From the NCBI GenBank assembly GCA_035772405.1, contig JAYKKM010000048.1, forward strand, positions 2,841,501 through 2,905,500: a DNA stretch of 64,000 nt, in the 5' to 3' direction. The DNA is from Chrysogorgia sp. JL179-B06. Taxonomy: Eukaryota > Cnidaria > Anthozoa > Scleralcyonacea > Chrysogorgiidae. A model generated the notes under the pieces. The model was not told the origin of the DNA, did no database searches, and saw nothing but the letters and a program-made list of their open reading frames with translations. Below are positions 47,056 through 59,545 of this stretch, one piece after another. The first letter of the stretch is position 1; each line of letters begins with the position of its first letter. A program made the position numbers and the translations under genes.

Positions 47056-47515
47056 GATCGATTTGTACGTCAGGGTGGCCGCAACAGGATACGCCAATTA
47101 TAGCGTCCCAGATCGGTAAGAATAAAAATAAAGTAAAAATTAAAAGGCTAAAAGATCTTCCGGAGGTCAACCACAGCAGCAGAGCCACACTTTAGGCAAA
47201 CTGTTCTCCGTGTCCTGGGGTCGTCCGCGTCATATAGGGCCCCTCCGCCGCTGCCATGTAGTAAAGCAGGTTTGAACTCCACCGGGCGGGGTGACACCAA
47301 TTAACCACATCTCATTCGGTAGGACGTTCCACGTTCTGCACACTCTTACAAAAAAAGACCGCTGGAAAGTTAGTGTTTTACATCTTCGCAGGCGGAAATG
47401 TTGAAGGTTTGCTGTCGATCAGGAGGTTGTTGTTAATCGTTTAGGTGTACAGGGAACAGGTAGAGTTTCGGGGTTGATTTTAATAGCTTTGAAAAAGAAG
47501 ATCATGTCCAGATAT

Positions 47516-47710
47516 TCATGCCAGTAAGTGATTGGAAGTAAGTTTAGAGATAGCAGATGTTGTTTGTAGGATGTCGAGGAGTGGAAGGTTTAAGATGCAG
47601 ACTTTGGTTGCTCGACGTTGAACTTGCTCGACACGCCTTATCAGTTCAATAGACTGTGGTGACCATATCTGAGTAGCATATCCAAGATGCGGGCGTACGA
47701 TCGCTACGTT

Positions 47711-47720
<10 letters not shown>
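47516..47720 (-). pseudogene. LINE reverse transcriptase C-terminal fragment
   Basis: VNVAIVRPHLGYATQIWSPQ, then IELIRRVEQVQRRATKVCIL, typical LINE RT tail, cut off at the ACAG microsatellite. Confidence 0.85.
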
Positions 47721-47794
<74 letters not shown>

Positions 47795-47806
47795 AACAGA
47801 GATAAA
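47709..47806. repeat. (ACAG)n microsatellite
   Basis: About 24 GACA/ACAG tetramers with two AACA variants; abuts the RT fragment. Confidence 0.95.
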
Positions 47807-48073
47807 AACATAACCTCCTGGCGGAGGTAATAATATATTTAACAATTAGATTAGGAGCTCGAGATTTCTATGAGGATTACCATGTACATAATTTATATCA
47901 CAAACATTGAGTGAAATCAAAGCTACTTATATAACTGTTTTGTTCAATTCAAGTCACTAACTATTTTCTCCTATTTAACCAGACATAAAGTCTTTCTTTT
48001 AAAAATATTCCTGATCATTCACCGCAGTAAAAACATGATGGCTCCCTCGGTTCTATACTTTGCCGTACTCAAG

Positions 48074-48349
48074 TTAAAATTCCGGGTCAGAATATTCCTC
48101 GGAATCCCACTCAGAAACCTTTTTACCGTCAAATTCAACCTCGACCTCGTACTGAAATCCATCGTCGCCAGCCTTCACACGGTTCACGTCAAAAACCTTG
48201 TCCATTTCCGCTTTCTTTTCGTTTAATTCACCATCGCTTAGTTTGTTCAAATCTTCTTGGTCCTCCTTCCCTTCAACGTCGACTCCTTCCCTCTTTGTTT
48301 CGCTGGATCTCTTCATTTGTTCCTGAATCGACGACAACAGTCTTTGAAG
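48074..48349 (-). CDS. CEP19: CEP19 coding exon 4 with stop
   Basis: 92 codons including TAA, acceptor TCTGTTAG, starting LQRLLSSIQEQM (human LEKLFSFLRGYL). A non-conserved Lys/Glu-rich stretch precedes the conserved DLNKL motif and the acidic tail. Confidence 0.95.
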   Translation of the reverse strand, partial: LQRLLSSIQEQMKRSSETKREGVDVEGKEDQEDLNKLSDGELNEKKAEMDKVFDVNRVKAGDDGFQYEVEVEFDGKKVSEWDSEEYSDPEF

Positions 48350-51300
48350 CTAACAGAGTAAAGTCATGATTAGATGGAGACAAGGCTGTAGGAAGATGTT
48401 TTAGGCTAGGGGGGGTGTGTTATGTACCGAAGGTGCGAGAACCCTCTGGGGGTATGCTGCCCTGATATTTTTTGATTTTCTCACTGTCTGAAATGCGATT
48501 TCCTGCATTTTGAGGGCAGTTTTACAACAAAATATTATGATCATAAACAGCATAATTTTTAGTCTATCTTTACTTCCTTCGTCAATATCTGACTAGTTTC
48601 TGGAAACTAGTTGACATCGCTGAACTGGTCTGTGTTTGACACTTGTGTATGAGCAAGTGCCACCCGGCCCCACAATTTTTTTGAAATCTATATGCTGCGA
48701 GGTTAACTCTGGTACAATCTGAGGCATCAGCAGTAATTGCTTATTTGATTTTCTAGCTATAGAATCAAAGCGAAGAAAATACTAGGTCGGATGTAAAGAT
48801 CGGATATTCGTCTGCGCCATACGTCTGTCCTAACTGGCAGCAGAAAACTTGTGCTTTGACATTGAATGTTTGGGGGGGCTCAGCACTATGCTTCCAGAGA
48901 ATAGGGGGTGGCGGCCCCCCACTCCCCCGTGTTTCCCGTTGCATAATGTAGCTAGTAATCACGATTTTGTAAACATAGCCTGTTAGCTACAATTGCGGCA
49001 TCTGAGGAACCTAGAAACTAAGAAGCGTAGGCTATGTGAGCGTCTGTGCTAAACCAACTCAATCAAAATGGTGGTGATCACATTTCGTTAGCTTATGATT
49101 TACTATTGAAATAACTCTGGATATCAAGAGAGAGTTTAGCATACAATTTTCCTTAAAGTTGAAAGATGTAAAGGCAAGATTATTGCTTCGTCTGCTTTTC
49201 TCTTTTGCTCTGAATTCACATCATAAAACTCATAGGTCGGCAATTTTTGGCCGTCTCGACATGACGATAGGTCGGCAATAATCAGGTTGGTATGGAAAAA
49301 TTCCATAATTACTTAAAACCTAATTACTCCTGAAATTTGCACAGTATAATCGAAATTATTTCTCAATTTCAATGCTATTTGAAAATTATTTGCCGATTGT
49401 CGAAAAAAAAATTGGTTATTTCTTGTGCCCATAAATTGGAGTTGCTACCATATTCACAACCTCCTCACAACTTAACCTTGTAGCTCAGTCAATAGAGCAT
49501 GGAACTTACTAGTAAACCAAAGGTCAACACATGATTGAACCCCAGCCGTGGTCAAGTTGAGTTTTCTATACTTGCCCGCGGTATGGTTCATCACTTGGAG
49601 AAACTATATAGCACTTTAATATCATTATTTTAATGTACATTCCAGTACCTGTTCTGTAGAAATATTTTCAAGATATCTCTTGTGTTTACCAGTCATTAAA
49701 CTTGTCACAGTTTCATCAAGACTAAATGAAGCAAAATATTGATTATGCAAGATGATTTTCATATATTAAAGGTGATTAATGAATATGTAATCTCAAGGCA
49801 TTTTCCAGTTGGGATGCAGGGGTGGCAGAACGGGGAGGGGCTATAGGGGGGCCCCCAAGATATATGGTGGAGAGCTAAGCCCCCCCCCCCCCCCCAACAA
49901 ACTAGTTATACTTTGAAATCAAAATATCAATATTGGGATAATTAGGTGAAAACTATGGAAATCGCAAACCGTACCCATCTTGTCTCAGGGGCCCTGACGG
50001 TTGCGTGTTTGGGAGACAGTGGGTCAAGTTGCATGATCACTGACGCATGCACAGATGCACTCACAAAAATTAAAATACTGGAAATGCCATTTCAGAGTGT
50101 TTACATTTTCATCTGGGGGGCATGCCACCAGATCCCTTAGCAATCTCGGGCTTTGCCCTTGACTGACCACTTCGCTGTCACCCCCCAATGGTAATCATCT
50201 TCCATGCCCTGGTTGGGATGACCCTGGATATCTACAGTAGACCAGCACTAACAGAAGGCATTGCTGTGAGCTTTTGCATAATATTATTAATGAAGATAGC
50301 GAAGGAACGCTAGCTGAAGCACGAGGAGGGTGTCCTATAATCTGGCGGCTTGAAGTGGAGATTGCTGACATTTCAGAGAAACATTAACAAAGCCTGAGGG
50401 GTACTCAGCACAACGCCTTTAAGTCTATCAAAATCCTTCACACAAGTGAAGTGTGTGAGGCACATTACTTCTGTATCAAGTGATGAAGAAGACACAACGT
50501 CCTGCCCTCCTTTATTAGAGGGACGTAACTCCACCCCCAAAACAAGTGTCCCTTAAATGAAAGTTCTTTCTCACCTAACATGAGAAAGGGTATTAGTTTT
50601 CTACTAATCTTTTTAGTTTTAGAGAAACTTGGTTTTGTCTATCGTATTTTTGGCAAATCGAAGGCTGCCATTTTTGTCGTGATTGCGTGCAAATGCGGGT
50701 AGCATTAGTTTTTCTTTTTATTATAATATTTAAACAGGGAGCCCATATCTCCAAAGGAGTTCTGACGTCATTGAGTGAACACTACTGTATATGCAAAGAA
50801 ATAGTTCACAATAACGTGAATAGAAATCCTTCATGATAGACTAAAACTTATATGCAAAAATTGTCACACTATTAATTATGAAGGGTTCCTTTGTATATAG
50901 TGTTTCTATCACTCAATGATGTCAGATGAGAGAGACACTGCATTTGCCTGCGATCAAAACATAAATGGTAGCCTTCAACGGTAGCCTCCTACCATTCTTA
51001 AGCAACACTTGTTTTGGGGGTGAAGTGTCCTTTGTTCCAATATAATGGAACAAGATGACGGCCTGTGTGGCAATTGACCAAAAACTTTTCTCAAAAAATA
51101 ATAAAATCCCGACCTACCATCCCTAATTGTTTTCAAGATGTAACCGGAACGACATAATTTTTTTTACTTGGCCTTATATGTATACTTTGTGTGTAATATA
51201 CGTACACTGCAATACTTTCCACATACTTCTATACACATATACATTTTCGAATTTTGGGGTCTGAGTTCCATGTTATAATGATGCATGTTATATCGAGGCT

Positions 51301-52486
51301 TCACTGTTAAAGTGCCTCTAACACAATTTTGTTTTTTCATCCCATCGAATGTACAGTTTGTTTAAAATGTTTTTGTGGAAAAAATATTCAATTTGGATAA
51401 ATTGTCTAGTTTTTATGGCGTGTTGAATTTGGCATTTCGTGGCTCAGTGCCGTGGGACCAGGATTCTGGGTCTAGCTCTTTCTGATGTCATGGAAGGTAG
51501 TCAGCATTTTGCTTTGTTCTTCGTGTGTTGTTGTTGTTCGATTCCATCACTTTAGAGTTTAGATATTGTTCAGCAATCATGTCCAGCAGTGAATCAACTT
51601 CCAATTTATAGTGAATTTGCATGTAGGACGAAAGTTTATCTGGCCGAGTACCTTGTGTGACATCACAAAATTTACTCGTTCCAGACTCCTCGTAGCCACG
51701 GAAGTGGTCCATCAAAAAGCGCCTTTTTACCAACTTTAAACTGCCATAAAAATTGGAGGATTTTAAGAAATTCATTTTTGTTTTTGCAGAAATACTAGAA
51801 ATCATAAATCACTAAAAAAACATTTTGGTGTTAGGTGCACTTTAATTCTTTGCAAGATGAAAAATATAGTACCTTGTGGAGGCTGTGAAGTTCCTGAGAG
51901 GCATTGACCGACGATGAACTTTCCCTAAAATTAAAAACCCAGCAATTAAAAATTACCAGCAATTAAAAATTAATCATAATTAATTAATTATTAATTAATA
52001 TAGTAATTAATGTATATTGATAATTATTTAATGTGATTTAGTTGTGACATTTATCCAACAGGTAGTCAGTGCCAGTAAATCAGCGAACTCTATGGCAACT
52101 TGTTCTCATACTGACCTGTCTGCTATGTATTGTTGTTCAATGGAAATGTCAACTTGCAACCAATGACAGATTTGTATGACATATTCTCACAGATTTAAAT
52201 ATATATAAATATATATATACATATATACACACACACACACAACTAATTAAATAGTTTTACTGACAATATGGTCGGGTATTTTACGAGTTTATGACGCATT
52301 TTCCCGAGCCCACCATTCAACTGTCATTCAAGTACAACTGTGAACTGTCATGGTATAAAGTAAGTTCATACAAGGGACTGTATTTATATATGTAAAGAAA
52401 GCTTGTATACCTGTAGATTTGACGTGATAGTATAAGATGAGTGTTGGAGGGTCATATTTGACCCCGCACTGACGAGGAGTGAACAT
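48074..52486 (-). CDS. CEP19: CEP19 orthologue, complete, 4 coding exons
   Basis: Centrosomal/ciliary-base protein; in vertebrates CEP19 acts at the mother centriole with RABL2 to start ciliary transport (family knowledge). Exons on minus: 52411-52486, 51873-51924, 49649-49721, 48074-48349, totalling 477 nt, 158 aa plus TAA (human form about 163-167 aa). The N-terminus MFTPRQCGVKYDPPTLILYY matches the conserved CGIRFQPPAIILIY. Exon 2 gives RRSMPLRNF (human RIMPVRNF), exon 3 HKRYLENIS (human HKSYLEQVS), and exon 4 QEDLNKLSDGEL...MDKVF (human EEDLNKLDDKEL) plus an acidic tail ending DSEEYSDPEF. All sites are GT-AG and the phases agree (1,2,0). Introns hold MITEs. Confidence 0.95.
49649..49721 (-). 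CDS. CEP19: CEP19 coding exon 3
   Basis: 73 nt, acceptor TTCATTTAG, donor GTACTG. Encodes LDETVTSLMTGKHKRYLENI, then STEQ, ending in phase 0. Confidence 0.92.
50520..51050. mobile_element. MITE-K in CEP19 intron 2
   Basis: CCCCCAAAACAAGTGT at left and ACACTTGTTTTGGGGG-like at right; TGACGTCATTGAGTGA at 50763 and the inverse (one change) at 50910. Confidence 0.78.
51305..51845. mobile_element. MITE-L relative in CEP19 intron 2
   Basis: TTAAAGTGCCTCTAACAC at left, TTGGTGTTAGGTGCACTTTAA at right. A 105-codon minus frame inside has no recognised domain. Confidence 0.78.
51873..51924 (-). CDS. CEP19: CEP19 coding exon 2
   Basis: 52 nt, acceptor TTAATTTTAG, donor GTACTA. Encodes GKVHRRSMPLRNFTAST, matching the vertebrate GKIRQRIMPVRNF block. 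Confidence 0.93.
52190..52245. repeat. TATA/(CA)n microsatellite
   Basis: ATATATATACATATATACAC followed by (AC)n in CEP19 intron 1. Confidence 0.9.
52411..52486 (-). CDS. CEP19: CEP19 coding exon 1
   Basis: 25 codons plus one base from ATG at 52486-52484. Donor GTATAC. The open frame continues upstream without another well-placed ATG close to the conserved start. Confidence 0.92.
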
Positions 52487-52671
52487 GCACGGATATATAT
52501 AGCAAAAGAAACACAATACTTATTCCCACTATTTTCAAAGTGTATTGTAAACATTTGCTAAACCACACCGGACACCGTCGGAAAACTACCGGAAACGGTC
52601 GGAAAACTGCCGGAGGAACGGTTCAATACAGCAGCCCAAGCATATCAGATGTAAAAATTCAAAATAGGCAA

Positions 52672-53168
52672 TGATCTCAAAAATAGGACTAGATTGAGCA
52701 TTCTATTGTATCTGATGAGCTGATTTTGAAGCTTGCATATTTGCATAATGTAAATTGACGAGAGATCATTAGAAGCTCCGAGTTTGCAAGCAAATCAAAT
52801 TGTGACGCTCGCGAAATAGGTTTAGTGTCTGGCCAATATAGTTTCTTTGTTAACATTAAATGCATAAAATCTTGAACCTAATTTGACGTCTCATATTAGG
52901 CTTCTCTCACTGCATAATGAGAGCCAACGGCGGCCATTACTAAGGGACCAAAGTCGCAGTAAATCTGTAGGTAGGCCATGAATCGTTTTACCCAGTGATT
53001 TGAAAAATGTCTTCTGGTCCTCTTTATAATTATTTTATTTTGTCGATGGTGAGAGCACATAATCCATCAAAAAACCTCACAGGATCCTCAGTTGGTCCCT
53101 TAGTAATGGCGGACTTCCGACTTCATTTTCTGAACAATAGTTGCTCGATCCAGTCTCGAGATCAGTGA
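52672..53168. mobile_element. MITE-A copy 3, upstream of CEP19
   Basis: CAATGATCTCAAAAATAGGA to CGAGATCAGTG; flanks AAAATAGG and AAAATATG suggest an 8-bp target duplication. Confidence 0.88.
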
Positions 53169-53944
53169 AAATATGCCGCATCAACTTTTGTTATTGGGCC
53201 CAGCCACCGCCCCCCAATGGTCCCCGATGACCGTTCTCGTGAAAAGTCTAAATCCAAGGAGAAATTTGAGAGGCGGGGTAGATGTTCTGAGCAACAAGTC
53301 AAATCCAATTATCAAATTGCAAAACTATGTCGATGAACAACTCCGAAATATTTTCGAACGAAAGTTATTTGTACAGCGCAGATCGGTATAGTGAGGGCCC
53401 AGAAAGTGGAAGATCCTTTTACCAGTTATTCCCACGATAATGCTTTTCAAATTAACGATACTGCTTTTCTCGAAATGACATATATTTCATAGCAGTATAT
53501 TTGAAAACCTAATCGGTTACCATGGCAACAATATTGGGACCATCGTTCAAAAAGGGGATAACTAATTTGATCTTTACTGATGTGTGTGCAGTTTCAAAGT
53601 TATCAGTAGTAGTTTCAATGCTCTTTGTGTTTTCGGATTTTAAGGATAAAACAATATCTGTCGATATTCAGTTTGTAGGGATTGCAATAATATTATTATT
53701 AAATGTGATCATTCATGGTCAGATGTGACCAGTCAAAAGGGATCATAGAAGATTGCATTTTCTAGAAAAATGGAAGTTTTTCAACCTGATTTATGATAAT
53801 TAATGCTAATTCAAAAGCATTGGTAACAGCCGGTTTATTGGACTTTCAGAAAAGGTATAGATTTCGCAACAGTTATGGTTATTTCAAGAGATATCAATAG
53901 AACAAAGAGGTGGTTCAATTTTGGATGTTTTTCAGCCCGACAGG

Positions 53945-54025
53945 AAAGAGTTAAGAATATATTGTTGTAAGAGCATTGAGACTATTGTATAATGCTCCTA
54001 ATACGTCTTTATTATTATTATTATA
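53945..54025 (+). repeat. LINE 3' tail ending in (TTA)n
   Basis: Same sequence as 26710-26790. Confidence 0.6.
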
Positions 54026-54077
54026 TATTTTCTGTAGTGTTGAAACATGTATAATCTTATAAATGCCACAAATAGGT

Positions 54078-54456
54078 TATTAAAGGTGGCTCGTTAGTCT
54101 AAATCACGAGAAATTGCACCCCCCCCCCCCATAAAAGGTTTTGTAATGCAGATATGAGCTTTATTTTGGTTCATTGCATAGCTCTAGCGGTGGTTTTGCG
54201 GATTATTGAAACGTTTCACATGCACTTCTAGCATTTGTATATCTTTATGTAAATTAGTTTTCTGGATTTATTGGAAACCGTGATTTCGCCACTCAGGTAA
54301 ACGTTGAGGGTTTAAAACGTTTCAGTAAATTGTAAACAAGACCACCACTAGATCAGCTATGCAATGAACCACGATGAAGCTCAGATCTACATTACATTAA
54401 CATTTGTATGCGAAAAAATGCAATTTCTCATGATTTAGACTATCGAGCCACATTAA
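54078..54456. mobile_element. MITE-D, TTAA-flanked copy
   Basis: TTAAAGGTGGCTCGTTAGTC to GACTATCGAGCCACATTAA, palindromic. Confidence 0.88.
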
Positions 54457-54964
54457 GAAACATAAATAAAGACATTAAAGACACAAAGAGGAGTCGTGGT
54501 CATTTTTAGAATGGCAAGGGGAGACGCCACGTAGCCGCCACGTCTGACAAACTCTCTTATGGTGCAGACACCGAGTTCCCCTTCCCAAGTGCCGCGCTCA
54601 AATTAAAAGCCAAGCCCATGCAGCCCTGGGATTTTCCGCTATAAGTTCACACGACAGCATGGTTCGCGTGAGCTAGAACGCCTCCGTAATCATTGTGATG
54701 GAATAAAGGGAATTCCACCGTTTGGGCTATGTTCAAATATCTCTTTCTTGCGCCAAGTACTCTCTTTGAGAACGACTATAATTAAAATCTCTCAAGAAGT
54801 TTACAACAGGGCGAAACATTCCGTTCCTTCCGGCTCCTTTGTAACGTCTGCGTTGCCATGGTTTTATTGAGGCCTAACTACACGCTATGTATAGACAGTT
54901 AGGTATGATTTCTAAATGTAGTTTTTGCCTGTATAAATCTACCTTACGAACCTTTACTTTTCCC

Positions 54965-55445
54965 TTTAACCATTAACCACCACTATATATACAGAACTCG
55001 TGACTTGGTCAGAGCACTGCCGACTAGCATCGCAGAGTCGCGGGTTCAATTCAAGCCGGAAGGCCTTGAAGTTGCATTTTTCGCATGAACTGGTCCCGGT
55101 TTGGTCTTGAAATGCATATATTCCAACACTCGAAATTTCCTTCACCATAAATCCTGAGAACATGTAGTTTAATCGAGTGAAATGCCAAATATTACTTGTA
55201 ATATACCCATAATCTTATCCCGGCATTACCACCACTATATATACAGAACTCGTGACTAGGCTTTTGGCAACGGATTCCGTAGCTCAGTGGTCAGAGCACT
55301 GCACTAGCATCGCAGGATCGCGCGTTCAATTCCAACCGGAAGGCCTTGAAGTTGCATTTTTCGTAACTGGTCCGGTTTGGTCTTAAAATGTATATATTCC
55401 AACACTCGAAATTTTCCTTCACCATAAATCCTTAGAACATGTAAC
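54965..55445 (+). repeat. SINE-D tandem dimer
   Basis: Two units (heads near 55010 and 55270, B boxes TCGCGGGTTCAATTC and TCGCGCGTTCAATTCC) joined by TCGAGTGAAATGCC and CACTATATATACAGAACTCG. The second head, TCCGTAGCTCAGTGGTCAGA, is the best preserved. Confidence 0.85.
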
Positions 55446-55840
55446 TTAAAATCGTTTAGTTATTCTACAAAAACGTGCTATTAGAATAATTAGTAAATCC
55501 TGTTTTAATGCGTATACGCGGTCCTATTTTTAAGCAACTTAATGTACTACCAAATTTATTTGCTTCAAATTGGAAAGATAATGTTGAAACATTATATATG
55601 TATAAACTGGCATGCTCCCAAATAGTTTTGATACAATGTTTTTAATAACAAGTCAGGTCCACAACTATAATACACGTAATGCCAACTCCATCTACATTCC
55701 TCAATGTAGAACCAATATTTTCATTTCGATATGCAGGTCCAAAATATTTTAATTCACTTAGTTCTGAAATTCAAAATTCATCTAGTGTTGCTGTTTTCAA
55801 TTATAAACTTAAACATTGTCTTCTCAATTGATTTCTATAA
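55445..55840 (+). pseudogene. LINE RT C-terminal remnant
   Basis: RLVILQKRAIRIISKS, later VHNYNTRNANSIYIP and NSLSSEIQNSSSVAVF; frame broken. It lies between inverted SINE-D copies. Confidence 0.82.
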
Positions 55841-55964
55841 TTGCGATTGTAATTGTGTTCTTTTCTAGTCAACTATTGTTTGTATTTTTCTCGTTATCTT
55901 GTATTACTGTATATTTCCTATAGAAAGTATTTTAATGTGAGCAAGCGGAGCCCTATCTCTAATA

Positions 55965-56195
55965 AGATTCTGGGTATATTACAAGTAATATTTGGCGTTT
56001 CACTCGATTAAACTACATGTTCTAAGGATTTATGGTGAAGGAAAATTTCGAGTGTTGGAATAACTACATTTTAAGACCAAACCGGGACCAGTTGCGAAAA
56101 ATGCAACTTCAAGGCCTTCCGGCTGGAATTGAACCCGCGACCCTGCGATGCTAGTGCAGTGCTCTGACCATTTAGCTACGTAGGGCCTTATGGTT
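55965..56195 (-). repeat. SINE-D, minus copy
   Basis: Includes GAACCCGCGACCCTGCGATG (B-box complement) and the shared tail GAGTGTTGGAATA. Confidence 0.85.
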
Positions 56196-56410
56196 TCCTT
56201 GGGCTTTCTCGCCACTATTTGATGTAATATATTCATACTTTACAATTCTTACATATATATTGTTAAAGTGGTGGCAAAAAAAATTTGATTGATTGATTTT
56301 CTCTTCGATTTTCTCAAGATCACCCTTCTAACGAGGGTGATCTTGGGTGAAAAGATAGCCCCTGACGTTTACATGGTGTAGGAAGACTTCAAGTATAGGC
56401 CCACACTCTT

Positions 56411-56842
56411 CTACACACGTAAAAATCTCACAGGTAGTAACAAGGTTGTTGGTTCAACATGCCTGTAACAGCATTGTCAACATGATAGAACAGGATTGTT
56501 AAAATAAGAGCACTGTTCAAGCATGTTTCAACATGTTGTGACAGGCTTGTTGAATCGACAGCAGTTGTTCATGCATGTTAGAACATGCAAAAACCAGCTT
56601 GATAGAACAATAACCAAGTTCATGGCTGTTATAACAACGCTGTTCAACCTTGTTATTTCATCATGCTCTGACAACATGTTGTATCATGTATGAACAACGT
56701 TGTTCAACGCTGTTCCTTGAAGCCTGTTCGATCATCAGCCATGAACAATACTGTTCCAACATCTATGAACAGGCCTGTTGACAACCCTGTTCAACCTGGC
56801 CAGCTCAACCCTGTTTAAGCCTGTCGCGTTTTTACGTGTGTA
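56411..56842. mobile_element. MITE-M with CTGTTCAAC sub-repeats
   Basis: TIR ACACACGTAAAAA at left and TTTTTACGTGTGT at right; the interior is a dense patchwork of AACATG, TGTTCAAC and their complements. Confidence 0.85.
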
Positions 56843-57264
56843 CATGGTCAACGAAGAGTAATTTCATATCCTCAGAAAAATGGTTAGAGTATAACAGATA
56901 TTGTATAAGAATTACAAACAAAAAATTAAGCTGGTCGTGTAATCAAATCTCTCAACACTAATTAGGTGCAAGTATTATGGAAACAGAACCCTCAATGTTA
57001 ATTCTGTTACACGTAAAGTTTCTAACGTGCAGCTTTTATTTTATTTTAGATTTTCTCAAATTAACGCAAATATATCTATTATGAAAATAGAATCATGCAC
57101 TCTTCTACGAGTGTATCGTGTGAGAGTCTGAGAGAGCACTAGAGAGCTCTTTCGCATGCATTGCACTGTATTAACAGATATTGTCATGACAGTCTGAATA
57201 ATAGCTTAAGCGGTATATTATAACGATAACATTACTTGCTTATGTGAAACACAGGTGTTGTGAC

Positions 57265-57575
57265 GTAGGTAGGTAAGGTATAGGTAAATCTTTATTTAAA
57301 AAATAACACGCTAGCCCCAACAACAATAGCTGATTTCCATGAGGGGCGTGTTTATATACAAAGTATACTATAACACAAGTAGAAAATTATAGGTATACAA
57401 ACTAAACTAAAAACTACATTAACTAACTATATACAAGGTAAGAGCAAGAAGAGGAAGTGAAACACAAATCAAGGCCTAATATGGTTTTTAAAAGAGTAAA
57501 GAGTCTCCGCAGTCTTCGCTTCACAAGATAGTTTATGCCATAGCATAGCACCACTATATTTAAAGATACATAGTT
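57265..57575 (-). pseudogene. LINE RT C-terminal remnant
   Basis: Minus frame KLCIFKYSGAMLWHKLSCEA, then KTAETLYSFKNHIRP and stop; a typical LINE RT end, followed by a GGGGCTAGCGTG...AATAAAGATT tail. Confidence 0.82.
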
Positions 57576-57784
57576 TCAAGATATATTGTCACTACATTAC
57601 TCTCTATTTTATTTCAGACCTTTAATTTTGGTAACATCTGCTCTCCAAAATGAAGCTCTGAAAATAAAGATTGTCATGGGTTAATCTCCCACAAATCTCC
57701 GCCCCAAAAAGTGTCGTCAAATTGGTTTGCAACCGTCAGATATGCGTACTTTTCCGATTTATTGATATGTATCTTAATATGTAC

Positions 57785-58610
57785 TTATATATTTTCCTAG
57801 TTTAACTGCATACGAGATGTGGTTCTGGCGACAAATGATCAAAATCATTCAGTTGGATAGAAAGAGTAACAAATGCCTGTGGAGGTGCTGGGAAGAGCCA
57901 ACATTTATCTTGAAGCTACCATTTATGTGCGAAGAATCCTACAGAGACAGACTCGTTTGTTTACTTACTGTTCTTCTTTAAGGCCATCAATGGCATTGTA
58001 CCTATATCAAGCGATATCCTACCCGAACATCTTGTTCCCTTAAGGCTTACTAGATCCTCCTCAAATATCAATGCAATCTCATTCCGTCAACGTAAATGTA
58101 AAACAACTATACTTTCAAGCGCTCATTTCTTATTAGAACAACTAGGACTAGGAACTCTCTCCCGCGGAACACTTAAGGCTAGATCATTTAAACTTAATGC
58201 TAGATCATTTAATGTTGACATTCCTCGAACTTGGAAAACTGTCTGCCTAAAGTGCAACATGCATGGCGAAGCCTCACTGAACCCATAACTTGCTGTATTA
58301 GTTATTATTTTATTTTTGTAAGGGCCCACTGTAATTGGTGTTTAACTGTTGTGGTGACCCTGCATCTTCTTCTATGTATTTTTAAGAGGCGAAGCTAAAT
58401 AAATAAATAAATGTGCAGAAGGACTAGAACACCTGGATTGGACACATGCTCAACTTCAACTTGCTGAAGACGGTTATAGAAGGACGGCAGGAGACCAAGA
58501 GGAAGACCAAGAATGACCATGCAGAGAATGAGGAAGTTAATGAAAGTTATGAAAAATTACGGCGGAAGGCACAAGATCGAAGGCTCTGAGACTGGGTATT
58601 AAACCTGTCA
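57785..58610 (+). pseudogene. LINE RT tail interrupted by a second LINE
   Basis: First part (57785-57935) TAYEMWFWRQMIKIIQLDRK and second part (58412-58600) WIGHMLNFNLLKTVIEGR are consecutive blocks of one RT family. The piece between them (57936-58411) is the 3' end of another LINE, with AAGAGGCGAAGCTAAATAAA. Confidence 0.75.
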
Positions 58611-59004
58611 CGAGAGAGAGAGAGTTGAAAAGCTATTCGTGGGAACATATATTAAAGATATATTCCCCGAGTTCGGGGCATATAGTGTAATAGTGGTGTT
58701 TAGTGGTGGTGAAAACTGATGCTTATTCACTAAGGAAACTCAAGTGTAAATACGAAACATTGAATTTTGAATATAACAAAATATATATATACACTGTAAT
58801 TTATTATAAAAATATCGATCGAATATTACATGGTGCTGACGTCGTGAACTTTCTGGAATGTCGAGTGGCAGGAACAATATCTCACGAGTGGAAAGTTCAC
58901 TAATTATATGGGCGCAAGAAGCCGGAAATATCGCTGTTGAGTGTTGGAACTCCGAGAACCTAAAATTCATATATTTGTGCCAGCGTGTAATGTAATGTTT
59001 GTAA

Positions 59005-59545
59005 AGTGGTACTACGATCAAATTTTTACCTATCGATATTTTTACGTATTTATAAAGCAGAGCTTCTAAATATTACTCGGTCGAAACCATTTTACGATTC
59101 TGACTCCGAATCTGGAGTTTAATCGATCATGTTCTTGACCAGCGTAAGGAAGTGACGTAAGACTCTCAACGCGAAGACTCCACATCGCTAATTCTTCAAG
59201 TAAATCCATAGTGATCAAGGTCCTTTTTTCAAATTCTTCGTCTGAAAGACTAGCCATTTCATCTAGTTCTCGAAGAAAACAAGAAAACAAGTGGCGGCTC
59301 GACTGAAACTCAGGCGTAGCATTGAGAGTCTGACGTCACAAACGATATTTACCTTTTGAAATTTCGGACTCACTTGGAACACGTTCTAAATAGCAGCGAT
59401 CTCAGAGCTCAAAATACTTACTTCAAAATACAATTTTATATATTTTTTTACATCGATGATCACTTTCGACCCTGAAATACTATTCTATGCTAAAGAAAAT
59501 CTAAAAAATGGGGGTGAATTTTCATCGTACAACTTTATGTTCCAT
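59005..59545. mobile_element. MITE-N with extra central segment
   Basis: GTAAAGTGGTACTACGATCA at left and TTTTCATCGTACAACTTTA at right; the flanks match the inverse of 32112-32420. The central 59110-59330 has an open minus frame (ELDEMASLSDEEFEKRTLIT) absent from the other copy. Confidence 0.75.

Noticed and set aside
51488..51805. 105-codon minus frame
   Set aside because: Lies wholly within a MITE-L relative in CEP19 intron 2; no domain recognised.
53173..53391. 72-codon plus frame next to MITE-A copy 3
   Set aside because: No recognised motif, and a second frame is equally open; no splice sites or neighbour exons.
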